Source: Dillenia suffruticosa (lineage: Eukaryota > Streptophyta > Magnoliopsida > Dilleniales > Dilleniaceae). Taken from it: DNA of 64,000 bases. The DNA is taken from NCBI GenBank assembly GCA_033439265.1, contig JAVTVX010000031.1, positions 14,917,001 to 14,981,000 on the forward strand. Reading direction: 5' to 3'. The position numbers and the translations under genes are program-made. The notes under the pieces are model-generated. The model worked only from the letters and a program-made list of their open reading frames with translations. It ran no database searches and was not told the origin of the DNA. Positions 40,363 through 51,196 of this stretch are shown here, piece by piece (the first letter of the stretch is position 1; the number at the start of each line of letters is the position of its first letter).

Positions 40363-40893
40363 TCACTTCTTTTCTGTATACATGTTTATCTCGTATCTTC
40401 GACCAAGTCCGAGGCTTCTATATAGATAAGACTTAGGATTCAGCGCTTCGTTCGAACCTTCAACACCAAGAATTATGCGGTGAGAGTCTGGCACGTTGAG
40501 CTTGTGGCGGATTGTCTTCCTTACATCCTCCACGACCGCCCTATGATCGAATGTCAGATCTATTGTGGGAAGGCCGTTGTTTATTGGGATTACTCTCAAA
40601 TCCATGTCTTGAGAGAGTGTAAGTTTGGTTCGTGGAGATATATTATAAGAACCCAAAGTACGATAAGAATCATCCAATCTTTGGGCACCCGAGGAGAGTT
40701 TTTGATGGTATTCCAGGACATTTGTGCTACCCCTTAGTCGAGCTTTCAAGTGACTGACCGGATCTGTGGGGTTCATCCTAAACCCATGCTTGTCATCACA
40801 GTAGACGACGGTGATGTCCATGACTTTTTGTGGTGGGAAGTAGGTGTTTTGCTGGGGCTTTCTCCTCCTCAAGGAACAAAAGAGAGAGAACAA
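40363..40893 (-). CDS. Protein with two ubiquitin-like domains (UBL-C)
   Basis: A 176-residue single-exon frame related to UBL-A but clearly diverged. The first domain begins at Met25 (MDITVVYCDDKHGFRM, codon 40819-40821) and has RLDDSYRTLGSYNISPRTKL. The second begins DLRVIPINNG and has VRKTIRHKLNVPDSHRIIL. No C-terminal Gly-Gly is present in either. Residues 1-24 are basic and may be 5' UTR if translation starts at Met25. Between the upstream leader and this Met, UBL-A carries extra sequence of some 60-75 bases that UBL-C lacks. Open-frame retention in spite of divergence suggests a functional protein. Its copy-B counterpart should lie right of the window. Confidence 0.7.
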   Translation of the reverse strand: MFSLFCSLRRRKPQQNTYFPPQKVMDITVVYCDDKHGFRMNPTDPVSHLKARLRGSTNVLEYHQKLSSGAQRLDDSYRTLGSYNISPRTKLTLSQDMDLRVIPINNGLPTIDLTFDHRAVVEDVRKTIRHKLNVPDSHRIILGVEGSNEALNPKSYLYRSLGLGRRYEINMYTEKK

Positions 40894-42677
40894 AGCAAGT
40901 GCGTAAGAAGAAAGGAGGGAGGAAGTTGCCTATTTGTATGGGGTTTGAGACAAATGGATGGAAAGTGAATAATATTATAATTCATTTATAAGTTTATTTT
41001 TATTAGATTGGAAAGTCAATGATTAATAAGAAAAGGCAAACTACATAATTTTATTGATTATTGAAAAGCATGCTATACATTTATGACAAATTAAGAACTT
41101 ACTTTTTTTAAAAATGATACTTGATGGTATAATTAACTTAATTAGATAGTTCTGTGATTGAATACAAGTTAAAGAAATCAAAGGAATCATCAAACTTTGA
41201 TACTCAATCAGATAGATGATTTCTTTAACTTATATTCCGCCCCTCTCGCGTAATAGAATTGATTACGGGATCAATGATATTCAAAATTCCAATGAAACAA
41301 TACAAATAAAGTAATTTTATATGACAACCAAACAGCGGAAATTTACATTTCCTCATGCTTTCTCGTTCTCTAGTGTTTTGATGAACCAGATCAGGCTTGC
41401 CTTAACATATTACTTTTTAGTGAAAGATTTCTTTTTGACTTCTGATCTATCAAAACTTGGTCCATCCTCTCTACGGTGCGATCGGGCTCGGTGAACGATT
41501 CAAATGTTTAATATACATTATTCTTATATGGATATCTTGTATTAATTTATTAAATTTTGGGATTTTGAATGGACAAATCTTTAACAACGTGACAGTACTA
41601 AACAATGTTATTAGAATAGAATTGAACCGGCCGGTTCAACTTGAGAACAGGCGAACTAGCCCCTTCACAATCTCATGCTATAAAATAATCTTAATATACA
41701 TGTTTCTAAACTTTCTTTCAATTTTATTACCCAAGTCGTATAATTAAATACAAAATATTTTACATGAATTCCTTAAGTAACGTGCGAGTAACTCACTAGT
41801 TATGTAATATAATACAAGTGAGACATCCAAAGGTAAATGTGTTTGAAAAGGAACTACATTTTGAACCAGATATTAGTGGTTCACTGATTCACCCATCGTC
41901 TCGATGGTTCAATTAACCTTAACTTGCACGCTTTTTTTTTTTTATTTTCGAAAAAGACCTCGGTGGGAGGATTGTGATCCTTAACATAAACTAGAGGGAC
42001 GATGTGGTGTTGCAGACATCAAATGTTTTGTCACACACCAACAACCCCCCCCCCCCCCCCCCGGGGAAAAAAAGGAATGCAGTGGCCTTGATTTTGTGAT
42101 GTACCATTTGAAACTATGTGGGTTATTTTCTGCATGCTCATTGTGAGTAATACCACAATGTATGGTCGTCCTAATGGCATATGTGCTACATTCTTTAATT
42201 AAATAATTGATTCAAAATTTGAGAATGAAAAATACTATATTGATAAAGTCATCATTAAATAGGGGTTTACAAATATTCGAACAGAATTAATTAGAATATG
42301 ATTTCAGATAAATGTGGTATATACCAAAAAAAAGAAAAAAGAATGGGTAACGCCAGATACTGTTTCTTGCTGAACATTATGTCTCTTCCTGTTCTAATGT
42401 TTGTGAATTTCCTAAAATCCGGTTGTAATTATGTTATTAGAAAAAAAATGAAAAAAAAAATAGCCAAGAAGGAAAATATATTGAGAGAAAAAGAGAGAAT
42501 TGTTCTGACGAGCCTTACCAGTCTCTGAAGCCGTGGGATCAAACATTTCCCGCAAACAAATGAATCCATAACAACATAAGAAAACATCAAAAACATGGTC
42601 ACATAAAGATTGCAACAAACCAATGTACACATACATACATATACATATATATATGTATGTATGCATGCATGCATGCA

Positions 42678-42718
<41 letters not shown>

Positions 42719-42798
42719 TTTCTCTTAAGAAACATATCCTTGTCCACACACGACGGACACACCCCTACAAACGTTTCATACGAGCACATTTTCTTTAT
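40894..42798. other. Upstream region of UBL-C to the duplication junction
   Basis: Resembles the region upstream of UBL-A up to about 41910. Further right there is a C homopolymer at about 42044-42062 and a compound TA microsatellite at about 42678-42715. Copy B starts at 42799. No gene was recognised. Confidence 0.6.
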
Positions 42799-43769
42799 GT
42801 GTCGACCCTCAATATATGGGTCGAGCTCCAACAACAATGTGGTATCCTCGTGGGCCTAGCCCGATAATGGGTATGGACTTGGGCCTGAGCTCTAAGTCAA
42901 GCAGGCATCTACGGCACCAATCTGCGTTCTACTTTTTTTTTCACCATCAGTATTCAGATTTTACTCGATTAATCCAATTTAAACACTGTAAAACCCATTT
43001 TAGGAGTTGGTTCTCCCAAATGTTTTTTGTCATTCCCAAAATTTGAACTCGAGATCTCTGATTAAAGAGATAGAGTGTCCAACCATTCAACTCAAAGGAG
43101 TTTTCGACCTCATAGCTATGACTTTACATTTTGTGATGTTATCTACCAGCCATTTTTCCTTTTAAAACATGGGGTGCCAAGTTATATTTCCCTAATAGTG
43201 AATAGAGGACACAATTTTTGTGTCATCTTGTATTTCAAACGAAGAAATAAGCAGAAAAATAGAGGGAATGAAAGGGAGATAAAATTCTTAGTACTTTTGT
43301 GTATTTAATATATCGAACTAAATCAAATTATGGTATATGTGTGTATATATTAGGTTTGTTACACGAATCGAGTCAAATTTGAACAGCTCGCGAACCGCTC
43401 GATCAGTGGCTCGACTCGACTCAAATTTGACCTTGTTCGAGTCAAGTTTGAGTCGAGTTAAGTAGTAGAATTTTATACTCGAAAACTCGATGAGTAACTC
43501 GAATACATATATTAATATATATTATATATATTTATATATGATTATAATATAAAAATAAAATAATATAATATATTATAAAATAATCGAGAATTTGAACGAG
43601 TTCGAATAGTTTGTTATATAGTCGAGTCGGCCCTATTATTTATTTCTCATTGAGTAAAAAAAATCAAGTTCGAGTAGAGCGATACTTGGGATTGACTTGG
43701 TTCGAATACACCCCTAGTATATATATTTTAAAAAATATATATCTTAAATATCAAATATGTGAACATATT

Positions 43770-43807
<38 letters not shown>

Positions 43808-44746
43808 AAATATTAATAAAAATCTAATATGTTTTTTTTTTATTTTCTTGTTTGGTTAAAAAACAATAATTAATAGAAAATAAAATACCATGCTTCATTA
43901 TTATTAATATATATATATATATAAAAGAAAAAATCATCTTAAATATCAGATATCTTAACATGTCGTGACATATATATTTTAAAAAATCAATAAAAAGTCA
44001 AGAGGTTTTTTCATTTTCTTGTTTTGATTACGAAAACATAATTAATAGAAAATGAGATATTTCACTCCATTATCGACATAAGTTGACATAAGTTATCGGA
44101 CCAATAATAATGTTTTTGTATGAAAATTGTATTCTCTGTTTTTTTTTTGGTTGTATCAAATATTAACATACTTTGTAAATAATGTCATTTATTTAGAAAA
44201 TGCTAAATATATTTTTGGCAAAGAAAGATAGTAGAAAATGAGAAGTTCTTTTATGTAATTAAATACTAAAAAGTAAAATTGGATTAAAAAAAAAAACCTA
44301 TTTGTTGGCTGATTTGAAATGTTTTATTTCCTTGGCCTAATAGAATGAACTTTAATTTCTTTCTGAAGAGAGATTTCGTTTCTAGGTTCAACTTCTTTAC
44401 AATTCTCATCAAGAAGGGGAAATTTGTTTACCGGAAAAAATACCCAATATTTTGAAAATTTCAAAACTTAAAACCTATAAGCAGAAAGAGATAGTGCTAA
44501 TTGAGTTATAGTTCTATTAAGTAGCAAATTCTATTGACACTTTAGAAATGTTTATGAATTATAAAAAATTAAAAATTTTCATAATTTTTATATTTTTAAT
44601 AACTGAGTTTGAAAACTGGAATTGGATATATCTGATCCCTTTATAATTTATGTTTGGTAATAATTGGTAGGAAAAGAATTAACATATGAACTTTAATTTC
44701 TTTAAATAATTTTGATTTTTATTAAGAGAAAATTTTAAAATTAATG
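42799..44746 (+). repeat. Segmental duplication copy B, left part
   Basis: Collinear with 33809-35899 of copy A except for small indels and one copy, rather than two, of the 108-bp block. It ends with TAATG (44742-44746), the target-site duplication of the inserted retrotransposon. It contains shared TA microsatellites of different length (for example about 43775-43802). Confidence 0.85.
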
Positions 44747-47211
44747 TGTAATACCCAAATAAATAAATATAAAAAAAAGGGAAAATTAAAATTAGGGCTT
44801 AAAACCCTAATTTTCTCCCCTCTTTCTCTCTCTCTCTCTCTCTCCCCCTCTCTTCCCTCCCTCTCTCTTTCTCTTTCCCATCTCCCTGTCGCCGCGTCTC
44901 TCTCTCTCCCGCTGCCATCCTCCGCCGTGAAGATCGCCGCGCGCCACCCACAGCCGCTGCGGTTCCTCCCTTCCGCGAGTGAGCCGCTGCAGCTCCTCCT
45001 TGCACGAGCTGCCCGGTGCGAACGCGCAAGCTAGCGCGTGATCTACCTCACGTGAGCACGAGCCCGAGCGCGCCTCACCCTGCACGCCACTGCACGCTCC
45101 TGCACGAGCGCCAGCGACCCCAGCGTGACCCCAGCGCGAGCAGCGCGCGAGCAAGCGCGATCCAGCGCGCGACTCAGCGTGTGACCCTAGCGGGAGCGCG
45201 AGCGCGCTCTAGCGGGCGATCCGGCTCGCGAGGTCCACCAGGCCCGCAGACGCAGCAGCCCACAGGCCCACCAGGCCGCAGACCCAGTAGCCCGCAGGCC
45301 CAGCAGCCCGCATGCCCTAGGCCCGCAAGCCCATTGCTGCCCACGGCCCACTGTGGCCCACGGCTCGCAGCCCAAGACGGCCTGTGACAGTCCGCGAGTC
45401 CCTGCGAAGGTTTTAGACCAAATCGACGGGCGAACGAAAGTTAAATCTGAGATCCGAATAATCCTAGGTGAGAGAAATGAAATATCTTCAACCCTTGAAT
45501 AAACTTTATCAAATTAGGTAGCATTAGTTGGTTTTAGATTCGAATTAAGATTTATTTTGATTTTGGTTATTTACTTATAAATTGAATAAAATTGATGACA
45601 GTGAAATTGTTTATAAATTGAGAAATTTAGGGTTTGTACGAATTTAAGAAAAACGATAAACCCTGAAATAGTCGGAAATTGATGAAAATCGTGATGATTT
45701 GATTAGGTTGGCTTTCTTGGTGACTCGATTGAGGGACGCCTTGTTCTGCGTATTGTGGTGTTATTGGGGAGTGCGCTACCCTCTCCAAAAACTGTGAGTG
45801 AGATTTTTTTCAATGCTTTTGTTTAATATATAAACTCTGTTTTACAACATTTTGATGAATGAGCATGATTTGTCATATGTTTGAAATGTTTTGATTGTTT
45901 TTAAAATTGATTTTTGTGAACCGATGGAGTATCCAAAAAAATTGTGTTGAATTATGAAATTATGCATCCATGTGGTTGAAATGTATAATGTGACATTTTA
46001 TGCTAGATGTTGCATTTGGTTTGTAAACCTGATTTCGGCACATTTTTGATGCAATATTGATTTTAGCCTTGAGGGCTTTGGATTATATTGTTCCGTAGCT
46101 ATGAAGGACACCGTGAGAGACGCTTTAGTGGCGTCCGGATATGCCTAGGCCTGGAGTATCCCACGAGTTGTCGTGATTTGATTATCGACACGGTACTAGC
46201 CAGGTTGAACCCGAAAGGGGGAGAATTTGGATTTGGATATCCTCTCCAAGTCTAGCAGCTGGACGAGGTTCGTTGTCAACGCCGGGGTAGAGAGCACTTT
46301 AAATAAACTTGCATATAACACCCTCAGTGCGCCTGTCATAGGTTGCGGTAGACCCCTGCCAGGACATTTTCGACTAGCAGCTCTATGATTTTAATGACAG
46401 TGCTTTGGATGTATATTTGACTTGATAATGCGTGCAAATGACATATTGTTGAAATGAAAAATATGATGACGTGAAATATGATTTGTATACTTGTATTTTG
46501 ATACTCCAGCTTCACACTCCATATTTGATAATTGCATTGACCCACTCACTCACTGGGTATTCTTCTCCGAGTACTCATCCCTCATTTCCTTTCTTGTTTC
46601 AGAGATAGTGTTTGGCAAGGAGCGTTACTTTTAGGACGCTCAGTATCATTGGGAGATTTGATCTGGATCTGATGAGTTATTGTATATTTCCGCTGTAAAT
46701 TTCGTGAGTTAGTAATTGTATTGGTGATATATATGTATTATGAGATCGATAGACGACCATTGTATAATTTTGGGATGACTGTATAAATATAGACACGTCA
46801 TTGCATAATATTGCATTAAGGCATTTCTGGTGGATTGTGTAAGTATTTAGGGTTGTGTCAAGTCTTAGAAGTGCCCTCTAAGATCGCTCGGTGCCTCCTC
46901 TAAATCACAGGAGGGGCGACTGGCGGCTGTCCATGCTTTTGACGGGGGCATGGCAGTAGAGGTCTGTGGTTAGGTTATTGGAAATTTTTATAGTCTTGCG
47001 TTATCTGGATGTCGGCTATGAGATTGGTCGATTTTTGGAGAGACCGGGATAGCCATTTGATTTTAATACAAGATGATTGTGTTTTATACAGGGTAAATTG
47101 AACTTGGAAAACCTCCGAAATATGGGGAGGTTTTACCCGATTTTATATAAAAATACAGTCGGTATTCAGGATAACGGGCGGCTGTTCACGATCTCGGTTC
47201 GGGGCGTGACA
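44747..47211 (+). repeat. 5' LTR of element 1
   Basis: 2465 bp, from TGTAATACCC to CGTGACA. An inverted-repeat box at 44791-44811 (ATTAGGGCTT and AAAACCCTAA) is followed by a CT tract, then a strongly GC-rich block to about 45415, then AT-richer sequence. It should contain the promoter and polyadenylation signals. Relative to the 3' LTR it keeps about 540 bp (roughly 46016-46553) that the 3' copy has lost. Confidence 0.93.
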
Positions 47212-47218
47212 GTTGGAT

Positions 47219-47231
47219 TGGTATCAGAGCG
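47219..47231 (+). other. Primer binding site (tRNA-Met type) of element 1
   Basis: TGGTATCAGAGC starts 7 bases after the 5' LTR end. This is the classic plant PBS complementary to the 3' end of initiator tRNA-Met, used to start reverse transcription. Confidence 0.9.
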
Positions 47232-47538
47232 ACTTGTTTAAGAGCTATGTAGGAAGAGAGTCTTGGAAACATTCCCGAATATGTTGGTTTTTAAAGTCCT
47301 CAATGCATGAGAGTTTCATATAGTCATGAAGTCCCAGTGCATGGTCATAGGCATATGAGTTCATCTATTTTAGGGGGTTAGATACGGTTGTATCTAACCT
47401 AACTTGCTATATTTTTCTGCTATTGAACTAAGAATCTCATCCTTTTGTGAAGGTAGCCATGCTATGATTAGTCCAAAATTCTTGAACCGTGCCTATTCTT
47501 TTTATGATACTTAATAAGCATCTTTCTCTTGCAGAATT

Positions 47539-48969
47539 ATGCCACCTAGACGTGAAGGAGAGGTGCTAGATTCGCATCGCTTGAAGGTCTGTTAGTGCCA
47601 AATGCACCTCAGGCACCCAAGACTCCACAAGTACCAGAGGACTTAGACGAGCCGGAGGATCGTACCTCGACTCGCGTGCCACCACCGGCACCTACTCAGC
47701 CAGCTGCTCAGGCTGAGACTCCCGTACCCACACTCGACGCCTTTCAGCAGGTGTACGAGTGGTACGCTTCGCATGGGGTCCAGATTCCTCCCCCACCACC
47801 TCCTACACCGGCGCCTACACCTGCAGCAGCGCCAGTTCCTACGACATCGGTTCCACCTCCGGTGGCTGGTCCTTCTACTTTGTCTGAGCCGAGTGAGACT
47901 ACATCGGCTATTCTTAAACGGGTACATGAGTTGACTCAGTTGGTTAAGGAGGCCCGTCAGCTAGGGTGTACAGATTTTACAGGGTTTGGTGATGTTGCGG
48001 CAGCCAAGCATTGGATCAACCGCACTCGTAGGATTCTGACCGATCTGGAGATTGGAGAGGAGCTCTGCCTGAAAGTGGCAGAGCAATTATTAGAGGGAGA
48101 GGCCCTCTCATGGTGGGAGACCCTCACTGATGAGGCGATAGAGCCACTGCGGTGGGACGACTTCCTTCAAGAGTTTGACCGCATATTTTTCCCACTCTAC
48201 CAGCAGGACCATATGAGGTCAGAGTTGGGACGGCTTACATAGGGGTCCAGATCTGTCTCGGAGTACGAGGCAGATATGCGGAGACTCGCCTCATTCGTAC
48301 CAAATCTAGCTACACCTCAGTATTTGCACTTCAAATTTAAGTATGGTCTTAGTCTCAGCATAAAGAAGTATATGACTGTTACTCCACAGTTTACACTGGC
48401 CGAGGTGATAGACTCTGCTCACCGCGTGGAGGCTTTGGTCCGTGCAGAGACTAGGCAGAAAGAGAGCAAAGAGCAGAAAAGAAAGAAAGAGAAGTCTCAG
48501 TTTGCGCAAAACTCAAAGAGGGGCAGGGGATCTAGTTCGCACAGAGACGGATTTGGATCTGGATTTCCTGAGCTGGGACGGGGACAATATTCCCACGAGT
48601 TTAAACAGCCTACTCCGACTCACCCTTCACAGTATACTACTCAGCGGCATCCTTATTGCCGCAGGTATAATAGGTCTCATCCAATAGGAGCTTGTTCAGT
48701 GACGGTCACTTGCTTCCACTGTGGGAAGCCTGAGCATATTAGGAGTTCTTGTCTTAAGTTAGGACTCGGAGGACAGAGTTCACTGAGCCGCACTAGTACT
48801 CCTCGTATGGGACAGCAGGGGCAGGCTGCTCGGCCAGCAGCTTCTACTCCCAGGGTGACCACTGGGAGTAACATAGTGCAGACTCAGGCACGATAACAGC
48901 CTAGGGCACAGGCCCGGGTTTATGCCATGACGCAGGAGGACGCTCAGGCGAATCCCGACATCATCATGG
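47539..48969 (+). pseudogene. gag: gag of element 1 (decayed)
   Basis: Encodes the capsid/nucleocapsid polyprotein. The likely start is ATG 47539 (MPPRREGEVLD), after which one base of frame is lost near 47590. The main frame then runs from 47595. It has a Pro-rich N-terminal part, then the capsid-like region with WWETLTDEA and LQEFDRIFFPLY, interrupted by TAG at 48240. The frame resumes to 48896 (TAA) and includes a basic stretch and the zinc knuckle CFHCGKPEHIRSSC (CX2CX4HX4C). Downstream codons continue in the same frame to the spacer at 48970. The TAG and TAA lie where Gln is expected. Confidence 0.88.
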
Positions 48970-49216
48970 GTACTCCTCCTTCTGATCCTGTAAAATAGGA
49001 TCTTTATTCGTATTTTCACTTCTTTTGAGGATGTCAGCATTGTATCAGTCGTATAGGTATTGTATGTTGTGTTCCCTTTTGTTGATATGATACTACTCTT
49101 GACATTTTTGTACACTGAAGTTGTAAAAGCCTTAGAGGCTCAACTATTTTGACATATATATATACATATCAAGTTTGAAATCATTCTAAGTCTATGTGCA
49201 TTTTGTTCAATGATAG
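48970..49216 (+). other. AT-rich gag-pol spacer, candidate intron, element 1
   Basis: A 247-nt segment between gag and protease. It begins GTACTC after ATGG and ends GATAG before GTACTC, so GT-AG ends are available. It is AT-rich with T-rich stretches and a CTAAG-type branch-site candidate near 49187. The gag frame meets a TAG at 48996, 26 nt inside. 247 is not a multiple of three, and joining 48969 to 49217 puts gag into the frame used by protease and RT. A homologous spacer lies in element 2. Splicing itself is inferred, not seen. Confidence 0.6.
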
Positions 49217-49702
49217 GTACTCTACTTATCTTTGGAATAGATACCCGTATTCTTATTGACACGAGGTCTAACTATTCGTATGTGAGCGATCAATTCTTGC
49301 GACATTCTGACAGGCCGCTCTCACCTTTGGACGAGGAGCTATTAGTCATCACTCCTCTGGGTGAATAGATTATGCGCGACACAGTGTATAGAGAATGTGA
49401 GATCAAAGTTGGGGATACAGTACTGAAAGCAGATCTAATCCCCCTCGCCATGACTGATTTTGATGCCATCTTGGGGATGGATTGGCTACATATGCATCGG
49501 GCTTCTATTGACTGCTTTAAGAAGTAGTTGGAGTTTAGAAAACCCGATCAGCCAGTGTTAATTTTTTAGGGCAAGAGGCGGATTTTACCCCGCTGTGTCA
49601 TTTCAGTTTTGGAGGCCAGACGCATGATTCGCCACGGGTGTGTGGCTTACCTAGCTCATATCATTGACACTACTGCTTAGGGACCGAGACTAGAGGATGT
49701 CC
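49217..49702 (+). pseudogene. Protease region of element 1 (decayed)
   Basis: Aspartic protease and linker to RT, in the same frame as the RT segment at 49705. The expected active-site triad Asp-Thr-Gly reads Asp-Thr-Arg (in LIDTRSNYSYVS). The DFDAILGMDWL segment typical of retroviral-type proteases follows. TAG stops occur at 49366, 49525, 49567 and 49678. For 49366 and 49678 the related element 2 has Gln. It is inactive as written. Confidence 0.8.
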
Positions 49703-49704
49703 CA

Positions 49705-51194
49705 GTGGTACAGGACTTTTCGGATATTTTTCCCGAGAAGCTACCCGGATTACCACCGGTTCGGGAGTTTGACTTTGAAATCGATTTAGCTCCGGGGACT
49801 ACCCCTATCTCTATGCCGCCATACAGGATGGCGCCGGCTAAGCTGAGGGAGCTTAAGGTCCAACTGCAAGAGTTGCTGGATAAAGGGTTTATCCATCCTA
49901 GCACGTCCCCTTGGGACGCTCCAGTGCTATTTGTAAAGAAAAAATACGGCTCATTAAGATTGTGTGTGGATTACAGACAACTTAATCGGGTGACTGTGAA
50001 TAACAGATATCCACTGTCTCGCATAAATGATTTATTTGATCAATTGCAAGGTGCTCAAGTTTTCTCGAAGATTGATCTTCGATCGGGATATCATCAGTTG
50101 CGGATTAGGAGTCAAGACGTGCCAAAGATAGCTTTCCGCACTCAATACGGGCACTACGAATTTCTAGTCATGCCGTTTGGGCTGACTAATACCCCCGCTG
50201 CATTCATGGATTTGATGAACCGAATTTTTCATGATTATTTGGACCGGTTCGTTATTGTTTTTATTGATGATATTTTAGTCTACTCGCGGAGTGATGATGA
50301 GCATACTCAGCACCTTAGGGTGATTCTGCAAACTCTTCGTGAGAGACAACTTTATCCAAGTTCACCAAGTGTGAATTTTGGCTGCGGCAGATTGGTTTTC
50401 TTGGCCACATAGTTTCTGCGGAGGGTATTTTTGTCGATCCTCAGATCTGGTCGATGCCATTACGAGATAGGAACAGCCACAGACAGTGACTGAGATCAGG
50501 AGTTTTCTTGGTCTAGTCGGGTATTACCGCAGATTTGTAGAGGGCTTTTCTCGAATTGCTGCTCCGTTATCTAAATTGACGCGAAAAGATATCAAGTTTG
50601 TATGGGATGATCGTTGTGAGGTGAGCTTTCGGGAGCTCAAATAGCGATTGACGTCCGCTCCGATTCTAGCCCTTCCCACGAGTAGTCGAGAGTATGTGGT
50701 GTACAGTGACGCCAGCAGGCAGGAATTGGGTTGTGTATTGATGCAGAATGGTAGAGTTATCGCCTATGCTTCGCGACAGTTAAAGAAGCATGAGGTGAAT
50801 TATCCTACGCACGATTTCGAGTTGGCGGCCATAGTCTTTGCGCTAAAGATATGGCGTCACTATTTATATCAGGTCACATGCAGAGTGTTTACAGATCACA
50901 AGAGTCTGAAGTATTTGTTCACTCAGAGGAAGCTGAATTTGAGGTAGCGGAGATAGTTAGAGCTGCTAAAGGATTATGAACTCATCATGGACTATCATCC
51001 GGGCAAGGCTAATGTAGTGGCTGATGCCTTAAGTCGGAAGTCGTCTTCCTCTGCTCAGACTACCGAGAGTACTTATCTCTCATGTTTATTGGGACTCCGA
51101 GCCTTGGGAGTCAGGTTGGTTAGTGATGATCAGGGAGCTATACTAGTCAGATTTGAGGTTCGGCCGAGTTTGCTCGACCGTATTAGGGAGTTTT
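49705..51194 (+). pseudogene. Reverse transcriptase and RNase H of element 1
   Basis: The RT core is an intact 235-codon stretch (49705-50412) with [38 protein letters not shown] and the catalytic box FIDD in [12 protein letters not shown] frameshift near 50360-50400 moves the rest to another frame. There RNase H is recognisable ([35 protein letters not shown]), with its catalytic acids present. TAG stops lie at 50468, 50642, 50945, 50954 and 51194. Identification of the domains is certain; the copy is defective. Confidence 0.92.
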
Positions 51195-51196
51195 AG

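Larger units (their letters stand above)
33809..42798 (+). repeat. Segmental tandem duplication, copy A
   Basis: From 33809 the sequence aligns with 42799 onward, starting GTGTCGA and then GGGTCGAGCTCCAAC, and continues collinearly with small indels. Segments 33809-35894 and 42799-44741 pair. After the retrotransposon in copy B, 35895-38377 and 54698-57177 pair, then about 39041-39315 and 57218-57501. The distance between copy starts is 8990 bp, and copy B begins where copy A would end. Copy A holds UBL-A and UBL-C. Its far right part cannot be paired, because copy B is interrupted at 57501 by a second element that runs past the window. Confidence 0.85.

Noticed and set aside
42412-42867. Several overlapping frames of 78-141 codons with Tyr-Ile repeats
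   Set aside because: They are translations of the TA/GTAT microsatellite; none resembles a known protein.
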